From Micromonospora narathiwatensis (GTDB lineage: Bacteria > Actinomycetota > Actinomycetes > Mycobacteriales > Micromonosporaceae), in NCBI RefSeq assembly GCF_900089605.1, contig NZ_LT594324.1:5518001-5582000 (forward strand): a stretch of 64,000 nucleotides of DNA, given 5' to 3'. Made by a program: the position numbers and the translations under genes. Below the pieces are notes generated by a model, which saw only the letters and a program-made list of their open reading frames with translations, was not told the origin of the DNA and did not search any database. Positions 44,076 to 52,115 of this stretch are shown here, in pieces. Numbering within the stretch: position 1 is the stretch's first letter; every line of letters starts with the position of its first letter.

Positions 44076-45203
44076 ATGGCCGCTCGTACGCACTCCGGGA
44101 TGCGGGGGATCGCCGCCGTGCCCTCGTACGTGGTGATGCAGCCGACCACGCTCTGTAACCTCGACTGCGCCTACTGCTACCTGCCGATGCGCGCGGCGGA
44201 CCGGCGGATGCCGGTCGCGGTCGCCGAGGCGGTGGCGGCCTCGGTGAACCCGTGGGCGGCGGCGGGGCGCTTCTCCGTCGTCTGGCACGGCGGTGAGCCC
44301 CTGGCGGCCGGCCGGGAGCACCTGGCCGCCCTGCTCGCCCCGTTCGGGCCGGAGGTGGAGCACCACGTCCAGACCAACGCAACGCTGGTCGACGACGCCT
44401 GGTGCGCGTTCTTCGTCGAGCACGGCATACGGGTGAGCGTGAGCGTGGACGGGCCGCGCGAGCGCAACGCGGAGCGGGTCACCCGGGGCGGCCGGGCCGC
44501 GTACGACCGGATCATGTCCGGGGTGGCCGCGCTGCGCCGGCACGGGCTGCCCTTCTCGGCCCTCGCGGTGGTGTCCCGGCCCGGTCCCGGTCTCGCGACC
44601 GAGCTGTACGACTACTTCCTCGACCTCGGCTGCGACGTGCTCGGCGTCAACATCGAGGAGACCGAGGGGGTCAACACCCGCAGCAACGCCCGGGACGCCG
44701 CCGCGGTGACCGGGTTCTGGGCGGAGCTGGTCGGCGCGTGGCGCCGGGATCCCCGGATCCATCTGCGCGAGCTGGAATGGTCGCTGCGGTACGCCGGGGC
44801 CGTGCTGGCCGGCACGGTGGACGACCTGCTGCCCCGCCAGCTCGACCCGATTCCCACCGTCGCCCACGACGGCTCGGTGGTCGTGCTCTCGCCGGAGCTG
44901 GCCGGCTTCACCGATCCCGGGTACGGCGACTTCGGCAGCGGTAACGTGCTGACCACCCCGCTGGCCGAGATCCTGGCCGGGGCGGGGCGGACTCCCTGGG
45001 TGGCGGAGTTCCTCGCCGGCGTCGAGGCCTGCCGGTCGTCCTGCCCGTACTTCGGCTTCTGCGGTGGCGGCCACGCCGCCAACCGGTACTTCGAGCAGGG
45101 GCGCTTCGACGGTACGGAGACCGAGCACTGCCGCAACAGCAAGATCCGCCTACTGGAGGGAGTGTTGGAGCATGCCCGAGACCACCAGTCACCGGCAGTC
45201 TGA
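44076..45203 (+). CDS. radical SAM/SPASM peptide maturase (cyclophane-forming type, AmcB-like)
   Basis: A 375-residue enzyme. The radical SAM cluster motif is CNLDCAYC (Cys 27, 31, 34), and VVWHGGEPL, THVQTNAT-like VQTNATL and SVSVDGP follow as in anSME/SPASM maturases. The C-terminal SPASM part holds CRSSCPYFGFCGGG and a last Cys near EHCRNS for auxiliary clusters. It would cross-link aromatic side chains of the peptide encoded next; the gene overlaps the precursor gene by 32 nt. ATG 44076 has GGGGGAGG upstream. It is placed between purM and DUF3073. I recall 'AmcB' as the name of this cyclophane-forming family, not verified. Confidence 0.85.
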   Translation: MAARTHSGMRGIAAVPSYVVMQPTTLCNLDCAYCYLPMRAADRRMPVAVAEAVAASVNPWAAAGRFSVVWHGGEPLAAGREHLAALLAPFGPEVEHHVQTNATLVDDAWCAFFVEHGIRVSVSVDGPRERNAERVTRGGRAAYDRIMSGVAALRRHGLPFSALAVVSRPGPGLATELYDYFLDLGCDVLGVNIEETEGVNTRSNARDAAAVTGFWAELVGAWRRDPRIHLRELEWSLRYAGAVLAGTVDDLLPRQLDPIPTVAHDGSVVVLSPELAGFTDPGYGDFGSGNVLTTPLAEILAGAGRTPWVAEFLAGVEACRSSCPYFGFCGGGHAANRYFEQGRFDGTETEHCRNSKIRLLEGVLEHARDHQSPAV

Positions 45204-45408
45204 GCGCGTTGAGGGAGCCGGCCCGGACCCGGTCGTCGAGCGGGTACGGGAGGCCGCCGTGGGGTTGACCGCACTGCTCCACGAGGCCGATGCCGCGCGG
45301 GTGCTGCGGGCGGAGGTGTCGGGCGGCGACGGGGCCAGCGCGGTGTGCGCGTGGAACCACTTCGAGAACATCCCGACGTTCTACAACTGGAACAACCGCC
45401 CCCGCTGA
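45172..45408 (+). CDS. RiPP precursor peptide with aromatic core (AmcA-like)
   Basis: A 78-residue peptide. A leader of about 55 residues (VVERVREAAVGLTALLHEADAARVLRAEV) precedes a core ending CAWNHFENIPTFYNWNNRPR. The core holds repeated aromatic-x-Asn units (FEN, FYN, WNN) plus WNH, the substrate pattern for three-residue cyclophane formation. ATG 45172 lies inside the maturase gene end, with GGAG upstream, so the two are translationally coupled. No protease or exporter is next to it. The product is probably a multiply cyclophane-bridged peptide (inference). Confidence 0.8.
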   Translation: MPETTSHRQSERVEGAGPDPVVERVREAAVGLTALLHEADAARVLRAEVSGGDGASAVCAWNHFENIPTFYNWNNRPR

Positions 45409-45421
45409 GGGTACGACTCCG

Positions 45422-45480
45422 CGATCAAGGACCTGCCGGGTGCGTAGGGGTGTCCCGTCGGTGCGGCAGGTCCTTGATCG
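45422..45480. repeat. large palindrome, second GATCAAGGA element
   Basis: CGATCAAGGACCTGCCG and its perfect 17-bp complement are separated by 25 nt. It begins 14 nt after the precursor stop and may act as a terminator. The GATCAAGGA tip is shared with the palindrome between purA and purD at 10239–10296; the lower arm differs. Confidence 0.75.
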
Positions 45481-45556
45481 TCGGTCGTACGCCGGCTTCC
45501 GCAGAGCACATGCGTGAGCACGCGGGGCTTACCGCGTGCTCAGATGTGACCGGAGG

Positions 45557-45772
45557 TCAGCGGGTCGGACGGACCCAGGTGTCCGGGTCCTCGTCCGCGT
45601 GGTCCTCGTCATCGTCGTCGACATACTCTTTGTAGTCGTCGTCGAAGTCGCGGTCCGACTTCCCGCTGCCGCCGAGTTCTCGCTGCAAGGCGGCGAGGTC
45701 GGTGTTCGGGGAGTGGTACTTCAACTCCCGGGCCACCTTTGTCTGCTTGGCCTTAGCACGGCCGCGCCCCAT
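45557..45772 (-). CDS. DUF3073 domain-containing protein
   Basis: A 71-residue basic-then-acidic protein. MGRGRAKAKQTKVARELKYHSPNTDLAALQRELG is the conserved DUF3073 start, followed by an Asp/Glu-rich tail (DDDYKEYVDDDDED). It is a small actinobacterial family of unknown function, usually next to purM. ATG 45772 gives the family N-terminus. Confidence 0.93.
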   Translation of the reverse strand: MGRGRAKAKQTKVARELKYHSPNTDLAALQRELGGSGKSDRDFDDDYKEYVDDDDEDHADEDPDTWVRPTR

Positions 45773-46075
45773 GGCTCGACCCCCTCGCACAGAATGCGGG
45801 GCAGCCCGAAGGCGGGCCCCGATGACGTCAGGCATCTCTCGTGGCTCTTACGGTACATGGGGATGCCACTGTTCGGCACCTCGGGTTACCGTCAGCCGGC
45901 CCTGCGCGTCGCAGTGATCCGGCCGTCACAAAGTGTACCCGGTAAGGGGTGGGTGCCGTGACCGGCCGTGACAGCGGTCAAATAGGCCTTAACTGCCCCA
46001 ATTTCTAGCTTAACGCCAGTCGGCCCGTCGCATCAGGCCGGGGGTGGAGCCGGTGCCCCGCCCCCGGCGTGATGT
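45773..46075. other. 303-nt intergenic region
   Basis: There is no gene I can support. It contains the promoter of the DUF3073 gene (minus strand), an AT-richer patch near 45975–46015, and the terminator hairpin of the amino acid dehydrogenase gene at its right end. Confidence 0.5.
46037..46068. terminator. hairpin after the dehydrogenase gene
   Basis: GCCGGGGG and CCCCCGGC form an 8-bp stem 7 nt beyond the stop of the minus-strand dehydrogenase gene; a less GC-rich patch follows. Confidence 0.6.
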
Positions 46076-47158
46076 TCACCGCAGGCGGATCGTCCGGAGC
46101 CGGCCGACCTCGGCCATCCGCCGCTCGGCGAGCCGGTCCGCGGCCACCGCGGGCGGCACGCCCTCGTCGTCGGCGAGCCGAAGGATCTCCCGGGTGGTGT
46201 CGTAGATCCGGGTGGCGCGCAGCTTGGCCCGCTCGAAGTTGAAGCCCTCGATCTCGTCGGCGACCTGGATCACGCCGCCGGCGTTCACCACGTAGTCGGG
46301 GGTGTAGAGGATGCCCCGGTCGGCGAGGACCTTCTCGATGCCCGGGTGGGCGAGCTGGTTGTTCGCCGCGCCGGTGACCACCTTGGCCCGCAGCACCGGC
46401 ACGGTGTCGTCGTTCAGGGCGCCGCCCAGCGCGCACGGGGCGTACACGTCGATGTCGGCGGCGATCAGGGCGGCGGTGTCGTCGACCAGCTCGACCTGCG
46501 GGTGGTTGGCGCGCACCCACTCCAGGGCCTTCGGGTTGACGTCGGTCGCCACGACCTCGGCCCCGTCCTCCAGCAGGTGGCCGGTCAGGTACTTGCCGAC
46601 CTTGCCCAGGCCGGCCACGCCGACCCGCCGGCCGGAGAGCGTCGGGCTGCCCCAGACGTGCTCGGCGCCGGCCCGCATGCCCTGGAAGACGCCCCAGGCG
46701 GTCAGGATCGAGGAGTCGCCGGCACCGCCGTGCTCCACGCTGCGACCGGTGACGTACCGCGTCTCCCGGGCGATCACGTCCATGTCGGCCACGTAGGTGC
46801 CGACGTCGCAGGCGGTGTAGTAGCGCCCGTTCAGCGACTCCACGAAACGGCCGTACGCGCGCAGCAGCGGCTCGCTCTTGATCTGCTCCGGGTCGCCCCA
46901 GATGACCGCCTTGCCGCCGCCGAGGTCGAGACCGGCCAGGGCGTTCTTGTACGCCATACCGCGGGAGAGGTCGAGCACGTCGGCGAGAGCCGCTTCCTCG
47001 CTGGCGTACGGGTAGAACCGGGTGCCGCCGAGCGCGGGGCCCAGCGCGGTGGAGTAGATCCCGATGATCGCCTTGAGGCCGGACTGCTTGTCCTGGCAGA
47101 ACACGACCTGTTCGTGGCCGGTGGATCCCGGGTCGTCGGTGGTGGCGAATACGCCCAT
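46076..47158 (-). CDS. vdh: Glu/Leu/Phe/Val dehydrogenase (valine/leucine dehydrogenase)
   Basis: A 360-residue NAD-dependent branched-chain amino acid dehydrogenase giving 2-oxo acids and ammonia. Family marks are [36 protein letters not shown] with the catalytic Lys, [16 protein letters not shown], the NAD fold [18 protein letters not shown], and [13 protein letters not shown] 47158 has AGGAG upstream. The same gene lies between DUF3073 and the bldC-linked hypothetical in Streptomyces as I recall. It supplies oxo acids for branched fatty acids and nitrogen recycling. Confidence 0.9.
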   Translation of the reverse strand: MGVFATTDDPGSTGHEQVVFCQDKQSGLKAIIGIYSTALGPALGGTRFYPYASEEAALADVLDLSRGMAYKNALAGLDLGGGKAVIWGDPEQIKSEPLLRAYGRFVESLNGRYYTACDVGTYVADMDVIARETRYVTGRSVEHGGAGDSSILTAWGVFQGMRAGAEHVWGSPTLSGRRVGVAGLGKVGKYLTGHLLEDGAEVVATDVNPKALEWVRANHPQVELVDDTAALIAADIDVYAPCALGGALNDDTVPVLRAKVVTGAANNQLAHPGIEKVLADRGILYTPDYVVNAGGVIQVADEIEGFNFERAKLRATRIYDTTREILRLADDEGVPPAVAADRLAERRMAEVGRLRTIRLR

Positions 47159-47331
47159 GGCTGACTCCTGTGACGGTGTGCGCCCTTGTGGGGCGCGGAC
47201 CTGGTGGCACGCCGGCGGGATGATGCCGGTGCTGCTGAGCCTAATATCGGCCGGAGCCGTACTGTCGCGCACACCACGTCCCCACGTCACGCCGGCAACG
47301 TACGGGTCCCGACTCGTGGGAGGATCGCGCC

Positions 47332-48171
47332 GTGCCGTCGCTCTTCGCTTCTTACCTGCGCGTGTACGAGCCGCTGACCGCCTTCGATCGGGATCGCCAG
47401 TCGTTCTGGCGCCGCTATGTGAACGAGGGCCGGGCCGTCGCGCCGCTGGAGGGGCCGGTCCGGCAGCGGACCGCGGTGATCGAGGCGCTCGGTGCGGGCT
47501 GGACCCGGCTGCCGGACCTGCCGGACGAGGCGTACGTGCTGGAGACCGACGACTCCCTGCTGGTCTGCCCGTGGAACCTGCGGATCCGGGTGGCCGAGGC
47601 GGCGCTGAGCGCCCGGGACGGCGTGCCCGCGGTGCTGGCCGACGCGTTCGTCCCGCCGATCCTGGCCGGCCAGGCCAAGGCGGTGGTGGAGGACTGGCGC
47701 AGCGGGGCGCGGGTGCTGGAGCACGGGGTGCCGAGGCTGCACGAGCAGATCGCCACCTGGGGGGTGCCGCTGCGCTGGTTCGTGCTCTTCGACGCGCAGG
47801 AGCGGCACCTGGTGACGGAGCCGGACCGGCGGGCGCTGCGCTACCGGACCGAGATCTCGAAGGCGCGCCGACGCTCGTCCCGCGCGCTGTCCGTGCTGCG
47901 CAAGTCGGTCGGGGAGGCCCCGATCACCGAGGCGGTCGAGGAGGCCGCCCGCTGGCTGGAGGAGTTCCACCCCCGCTCGGTCGTCGAGCTGGACTACGGG
48001 GGTCTGGTCCAACTGCTGCCGGACGAGACGCTGCTGGCCGACGACTCGCCCGAGCTGGTCGCGGCCGGGCTGGCCGGGCTGTCCCGCGGCGAGGCCGAGG
48101 AGGCCTCGGCGGCGTACGACAAGCTGGTCGCGCGGTGGCGGGCGGTGCAGTTGCTGGAGCGCTGCAATTAG
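47332..48171 (+). CDS. conserved actinobacterial hypothetical protein
   Basis: A 279-residue soluble protein: [30 protein letters not shown] at the start, a [15 protein letters not shown] segment and a Glu-rich helical C-terminus. No enzymatic motif is recognised. It is found beside bldC in related genomes as I recall, which suggests a linked but unknown role. The start is GTG 47332. Confidence 0.8.
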   Translation: MPSLFASYLRVYEPLTAFDRDRQSFWRRYVNEGRAVAPLEGPVRQRTAVIEALGAGWTRLPDLPDEAYVLETDDSLLVCPWNLRIRVAEAALSARDGVPAVLADAFVPPILAGQAKAVVEDWRSGARVLEHGVPRLHEQIATWGVPLRWFVLFDAQERHLVTEPDRRALRYRTEISKARRRSSRALSVLRKSVGEAPITEAVEEAARWLEEFHPRSVVELDYGGLVQLLPDETLLADDSPELVAAGLAGLSRGEAEEASAAYDKLVARWRAVQLLERCN

Positions 48172-48226
48172 CCCGGATTATCCGGCCAAGACCCCTTCGA
48201 CACGAGAGTGTCTCGTAGTTGATGCA

Positions 48227-48239
48227 TCACGACCCGTGA
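48227..48239. promoter_or_regulatory. BldD-type box upstream of bldC
   Basis: TCAC-GACCC-GTGA fits the BldD consensus TNAC-N5-GTNA, within the dyad ATCACG/CGTGAT. It lies about 190 nt before the bldC start. bldC is a known BldD target in Streptomyces. The remaining 254-nt gap is AT-richer (48240–48300) and likely holds the promoter. Confidence 0.6.
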
Positions 48240-48425
48240 TCATGAGTCCGAATAAGGTACTTCCTGACACATAAAAGTCGTAAAAATCGGGCATGGTTCA
48301 TCCGTCCGTCTAGGGACCTTCAGCCGTTCGGCCCATGTCGGACATCGGGGACTAGCCGGACCATGGGAGACGCGTCGGCCGGCGGGACCCCGGCCGATGT
48401 CTATACATGTGGAGGAGTGACCCCG

Positions 48426-48635
48426 ATGGCATCGCGAACGCATGAACCAGAGCCGCTACTCACACCGGCCGAGGTGGCGTCGATGTTCCGTGTCGACCCG
48501 AAGACGGTGACCCGGTGGGCCAAGGCCGGCAAGCTAAGTGCGATCCGGACCTTGGGCGGACACCGCCGTTACCGTGAGTCGGAGGTTCGGGCCCTGCTGC
48601 AGGGGCAGATCCCCCAGCAGCGTCAAGGGGACTGA
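48426..48635 (+). CDS. bldC: developmental regulator BldC (MerR-like)
   Basis: A 69-residue DNA-binding protein that delays sporulation genes in streptomycetes. EPLLTPAEVASMFRVDPKTVTRWAKAGKL is the MerR-type helix-turn-helix, with IRTLGGHRRYRESEVRALL as the wing. It is almost identical to S. coelicolor BldC. ATG 48426 with GGAGGAG 8 nt upstream is preferred to GTG 48417. It binds DNA as head-to-tail oligomers rather than as a classical dimer. Confidence 0.97.
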   Translation: MASRTHEPEPLLTPAEVASMFRVDPKTVTRWAKAGKLSAIRTLGGHRRYRESEVRALLQGQIPQQRQGD

Positions 48636-48667
48636 CGACCCGGACGTTTCTCAGGCGTTCCGATCAG

Positions 48668-48706
48668 GGGCGGCCGGACGTACGCGACAGCGACGATCCG
48701 CCGCCC
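48668..48706. terminator. imperfect hairpin after bldC
   Basis: GGGCGG..GGA pairs with TCC.CCGCCC between the convergent bldC and PPOX-family gene ends. Confidence 0.45.
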
Positions 48707-48723
48707 TTAGTCGTATCCGGGGA

Positions 48724-49128
48724 CTATCCGGGGCTCGCTCGCCCCACCCGGTCCTCCAGCACGATCCGCAGCCCCACCGTACCGCTCTCCCCCCGGCGCA
48801 GCCGGCTGCCGAGCAGGCCCAGCCGGCCGAGCAGCCGGTACTTCTGCTTCAACAGCCCCCGGACCCGCCGGGTCCCGACCAGGTCGCAGACCGTCGCGCG
48901 CCCCGGGACCGCCGCCCCGTGCGGCCGTCCCCGGACGTCGCACGGGGCCACCGTCACCCGACCGTTGCGCCGGATCCGTTTGACCTTGCCGGTGTCCGAC
49001 GCGGTCCACACCGCAAGCGCGTCCCCGTCCCGCACCGCCCAGACCGGCGTCGGCACCGCCCGCCCGTCCTTGCGGAACGTCGTGAGCAGCACGTACTTCT
49101 CCGCCGCGAGGCGGTCCAGGTCGGTCAC
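48724..49128 (-). CDS. PPOX-class F420-dependent oxidoreductase
   Basis: A 134-residue split beta-barrel flavin/F420 protein: YVLLTTFRKDGRAVPTPVWAVRDGDALAVWTASDTGKVKRIRRNGRVTVAPCDVRGRP is the F420-dependent PPOX family stretch (TTFRxxGxxVxTPVW; K..RIRxN..VTVAPCDxRG). Such proteins bind F420 or FMN. The end is Arg-rich. GTG 49128 is chosen as start; no strong ribosome site is seen. It is divergent from the methyltransferase. Confidence 0.87.
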   Translation of the reverse strand: MTDLDRLAAEKYVLLTTFRKDGRAVPTPVWAVRDGDALAVWTASDTGKVKRIRRNGRVTVAPCDVRGRPHGAAVPGRATVCDLVGTRRVRGLLKQKYRLLGRLGLLGSRLRRGESGTVGLRIVLEDRVGRASPG

Positions 49129-49182
49129 GCCGCTCAGGATAAGGCCGCGACAGGCCAGCCGAGCCCGGTTAGCGTGATCGCT

Positions 49183-49959
49183 GTGACCGGGGAACCCACG
49201 ATCGGCGACGTGTTCGGCGAGATGATCCGTGACGCGTACGCCGTCGCCACCGGGATCGGACCCCGGCCGCTGGCCGGCGGGCGGCTGCCCCGGCCGGTCA
49301 TCGAGATCATCGAGCGGGACGACGGCCTGGTCAACGGCGCTCCCGCCGGGCACTACCTGGACCCGCCGGAGGCGTGGCAGCCGTACGACCACCGGGCCGT
49401 GGAACGGGTGCGCGGGCACGCGCTGGACGTCGGCGTCGGCGCGGGCCGGATCGCGCTGCACCTCCAACAGCGCGGGGTTCCGGTCACCGGCCTGGACACC
49501 TCGGTCGGCGCGCTGCGGGTCTGCCGGCACCGGGGCGTACGCGACCTGGTGCACGGCACGATCGACCAGCACGTCGCCGACGGCCGGCGGTACGACACCT
49601 TCCTGCTGCTGGGCAACAACCTCGGGCTGATCGAGGGGCGGGAGCGGGCCGCCGGGTTCCTGGCCGCCCTCGCCGCGCTGGCCCGTCCCGGGGCGCAGGT
49701 GATCGCGCACGGCACCGACCCGTACGGCACCACGGATCCGGTGCAGGTCAGCTACCACGAGCGCAACCGGCGGCGGGGCCGGCTCGGCGGCCAGCTCCGG
49801 CTGCGGCTGCGCTACCGGCTGCTCGGCACCGAGTGGTTCGACTATCTGGTCTGCACGGCCGACGAACTGGCCGAGCTGGTCCAGGGTTCGTCGTGGCGAC
49901 TGGTCGACGTGGACGACCGGGACCACCCCTACTACCTGGCCACCCTGCAACTGGCCTGA
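49183..49959 (+). CDS. class I SAM-dependent methyltransferase
   Basis: A 258-residue enzyme with the glycine-rich SAM loop ALDVGVGAGRIALHLQQRG near residue 78, VTGLDTSVGALRVCR after it, and FLLLGNNLGLIEG (motif IV). N-terminal residues 1–60 (EPTIGDVFGEMIRDAYAVATG) are a substrate cap. The start may be GTG 49183 or GTG 49174; a TTAGCGT hexamer directly upstream suggests a leaderless message. The substrate is unknown. Confidence 0.82.
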   Translation: MTGEPTIGDVFGEMIRDAYAVATGIGPRPLAGGRLPRPVIEIIERDDGLVNGAPAGHYLDPPEAWQPYDHRAVERVRGHALDVGVGAGRIALHLQQRGVPVTGLDTSVGALRVCRHRGVRDLVHGTIDQHVADGRRYDTFLLLGNNLGLIEGRERAAGFLAALAALARPGAQVIAHGTDPYGTTDPVQVSYHERNRRRGRLGGQLRLRLRYRLLGTEWFDYLVCTADELAELVQGSSWRLVDVDDRDHPYYLATLQLA

Positions 49960-50007
49960 GCGCCGCCAGGCCCCCGGGACCGGCCCGGGAGCCCGCGCGC
50001 GTACCCG

Positions 50008-50295
50008 TCAGACCTGGACGGTCGGGGAGTGCTGCTCCGGCGGGAGGCCGCCGTCGCCGTCGACCACCTCGTCCGGGGTCCCGTCCTCGTCGATGTCGAC
50101 CATGGTGATGTCCACCTTGCCGTCACCGTCGGTGTCGAACTGGAACAGGTCGGCCTTACCATCGCCGTCGGTGTCCACCACCCACACGTCGGTCTGCCCG
50201 TCGTGGTTGGTGTCCGCGCGGAGCAGGTCCACCCGCTCGTCGCCGCGCGTCTCCACGGTCTCGGCGGTCGCCGCGTTCTCCGGTGCCTGACTCAT
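50008..50295 (-). CDS. DxDxDG calcium-binding-repeat protein, no signal peptide
   Basis: A 95-residue acidic protein. Four tandem units with the EF-loop pattern D-x-[DN]-x-D-G-x-x-D are spaced 12–14 residues apart: RADTNHDGQTDVWVV, DTDGDGKADLFQF, DTDGDGKVDITMV, DIDEDGTPDEVV. Such units bind calcium in thrombospondin-type and dockerin-type proteins. No signal peptide or membrane span is present, so it is probably cytosolic. ATG 50295 has AAGGA upstream. The function is unknown. Confidence 0.78.
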   Translation of the reverse strand: MSQAPENAATAETVETRGDERVDLLRADTNHDGQTDVWVVDTDGDGKADLFQFDTDGDGKVDITMVDIDEDGTPDEVVDGDGGLPPEQHSPTVQV

Positions 50296-50459
50296 CTCGA
50301 TCCTTCCCTCGGCCTGGCCGTCGTCTGTACCCGGCGGGACGCGCCCCCACGCACGCCGCCCCGGTCGGCCCTGCATAGGGTCGCATCCAGGAGCGAGCGG
50401 AGCGGGCGGCCGGGCGCGGCGGAGACCCCGTGCGCCACCGCACGCGGCGAGGGGACGTC

Positions 50460-51317
50460 ATGAGTGGTCGTTTTGTGGTCGTCGGGGCCGGCACCATGGG
50501 CCTCGGCATCGCGTACGTGGCGTCCGGCGCCGGGTACGCGGTCGAACTGGTCGAGGTGGACCCGACGCGCGGCGAAGACGCCGTACGGCGGCTCGGCGAG
50601 CTGTGGGAACGCGGGGTGCAGCGCGGCAAGCTGACCGCCGAGGAGGCGACGGCGAACCGGGAGCGGCTCACCCTGCGGGCCGGGCTGGCCGAGGTCGCCG
50701 AGGGGCCCGACGTGATCGTGGAGGCGGTCCCCGAGCGGCTCGACCTCAAGCGTTCGGTGCTCCGGCAGGCCGAGGCACGGCGTCCCGCCCTGCTCGGCAG
50801 CAACACCTCCAGCATCCCGATCGCCGAGCTGGCCGAGGGGCTGGCGCGGCCGGCCGACTTCCTCGGGCTGCACTTCTTCAACCCGGTCTGGGTGATGGCG
50901 CTGCTGGAGATCGTGGTCGGCCCGGCCACCGCGCCGGAGACCACCGAGGCGGCCGTCGCGCTCGCCGGCCGGCTGGGCAAGGACCCCGTCGTCGTACGCG
51001 ACATGCCCGGCTTCGCCACCTCCCGGCTCGGGGTCACCCTCGGGCTGGAGGCGATCCGGATGGTCGCCGACGGGGTGGCCAGCCCCGGCGACATCGACAA
51101 GGCGATGGTGCTCGGCTACCGGCACCCGATCGGCCCGCTGGAGCTGACCGACCTGGTCGGGCTGGACGTCCGGCTCGACATCGCCCGCACCCTCCAGGCC
51201 GCGTACGGGGACCGTTTCGCGCCGCCGCCGCTGCTGGAGCAGTTGGTCGCCGAAGGAAAGCTCGGCAAGAAGTCCGGTCAGGGCTTCTACACCTGGGAAG
51301 GCGGGGTCAAGCAGTGA
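50460..51317 (+). CDS. 3-hydroxyacyl-CoA dehydrogenase
   Basis: A 285-residue NAD-dependent enzyme oxidising 3-hydroxyacyl-CoA to 3-ketoacyl-CoA. FVVVGAGTMGLGIAYVASGAGY is the NAD fold, LLGSNTSSIPI carries the conserved Ser/Asn, LGLHFFNPVWVMALLEIV holds the catalytic His, and the C-terminal domain contains GYRHPIGPLELTDLVGLD and GKLGKKSGQGFYTW. The stop overlaps the hydratase start by 4 nt, so the two beta-oxidation steps are coupled. ATG 50460 has GAGGGG upstream. Confidence 0.94.
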   Translation: MSGRFVVVGAGTMGLGIAYVASGAGYAVELVEVDPTRGEDAVRRLGELWERGVQRGKLTAEEATANRERLTLRAGLAEVAEGPDVIVEAVPERLDLKRSVLRQAEARRPALLGSNTSSIPIAELAEGLARPADFLGLHFFNPVWVMALLEIVVGPATAPETTEAAVALAGRLGKDPVVVRDMPGFATSRLGVTLGLEAIRMVADGVASPGDIDKAMVLGYRHPIGPLELTDLVGLDVRLDIARTLQAAYGDRFAPPPLLEQLVAEGKLGKKSGQGFYTWEGGVKQ

Positions 51318-52057
51318 GCGGGCTGCGGATCGAGGAGTTGCCGGACCGGCTGGTGGTCACCCTGGACCGGCCGGAGAAGCGCAACGCCATCGACGCCGAC
51401 CTGATCGCCGAGCTGCACGCCGTCTGCGCCGAGTTGGAGGCGCGACCCCGGCTGCTGCTGCTCACCGGCGGGACGGAGGGCGTCTTCGCCGGCGGGGCGG
51501 ACATCGGCCAGCTCCGCGAACGCGGCCGGCTGGACGCGCTGGCCGCCATCAACCAGGCCGCCTTCGCCCGGATCCGGGCCCTGCCGATGCCGACCGTGGC
51601 CGCCGTGGACGGCCCGGCGTTGGGCGGCGGCGCCGAGCTGGCGTACGCCTGTGATCTGCGGGTGTGTACGGCGCGTGCGGTGTTCGGCCAGCCCGAGGTG
51701 CGGTTGGGCATCCTGGCCGGCGCGGGCGCGACCTACCGGTTGCCGGCGCTGGTCGGCGAGGCCCGGGCCAAGGAGCTGCTCTTCACCGGACGCCGGGTGG
51801 ACGCCGACGAGGCGCTGCGGATCGGCCTGGTCAACCGGGTGGTGGCGGAGCCGGCGGAGCTGCTGCCCAGCGCGCACGGCCTGCTCGACGAGATCGCCAA
51901 GGGGTCGGCGCTGGCGGTGCGGCTGACCAAGCTGGCCGTGGACGCCCCACCCGCCGCCCACCCGCAGCTCGACCTGCTCAGCCAGGCGGTGCTCTTCGAG
52001 GACGAGGAGAAGCACCGGCGGATGACGGAGTTCCTGGAGCGGCGTAGGTCCCGCTGA
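51314..52057 (+). CDS. enoyl-CoA hydratase/isomerase family protein
   Basis: A 247-residue crotonase-fold enzyme. The oxyanion hole is GVFAGGADI and VDGPALGGGAELAYACDL. Both catalytic glutamates are present (GGGAELA and FGQPEVRLGILAGAGATYRL). It hydrates trans-2-enoyl-CoA to 3-hydroxyacyl-CoA, the substrate of the upstream dehydrogenase, with which its GTG start overlaps (GTGA). A strong terminator follows. Confidence 0.94.
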   Translation: MSGLRIEELPDRLVVTLDRPEKRNAIDADLIAELHAVCAELEARPRLLLLTGGTEGVFAGGADIGQLRERGRLDALAAINQAAFARIRALPMPTVAAVDGPALGGGAELAYACDLRVCTARAVFGQPEVRLGILAGAGATYRLPALVGEARAKELLFTGRRVDADEALRIGLVNRVVAEPAELLPSAHGLLDEIAKGSALAVRLTKLAVDAPPAAHPQLDLLSQAVLFEDEEKHRRMTEFLERRRSR

Positions 52058-52069
52058 CCGGGCCGGACG

Positions 52070-52110
52070 CGACGAGGGCCGCACCGGTGCGCCCGGTGCG
52101 GCCCTCGTCG
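52070..52110. terminator. 18-bp perfect-stem terminator between convergent genes
   Basis: CGACGAGGGCCGCACCGG and its exact complement flank a TGCGC loop. It starts 13 nt after the hydratase stop and ends 5 nt before the convergent lipoprotein stop at 52116. Confidence 0.88.
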
Positions 52111-52115
52111 TCGGT

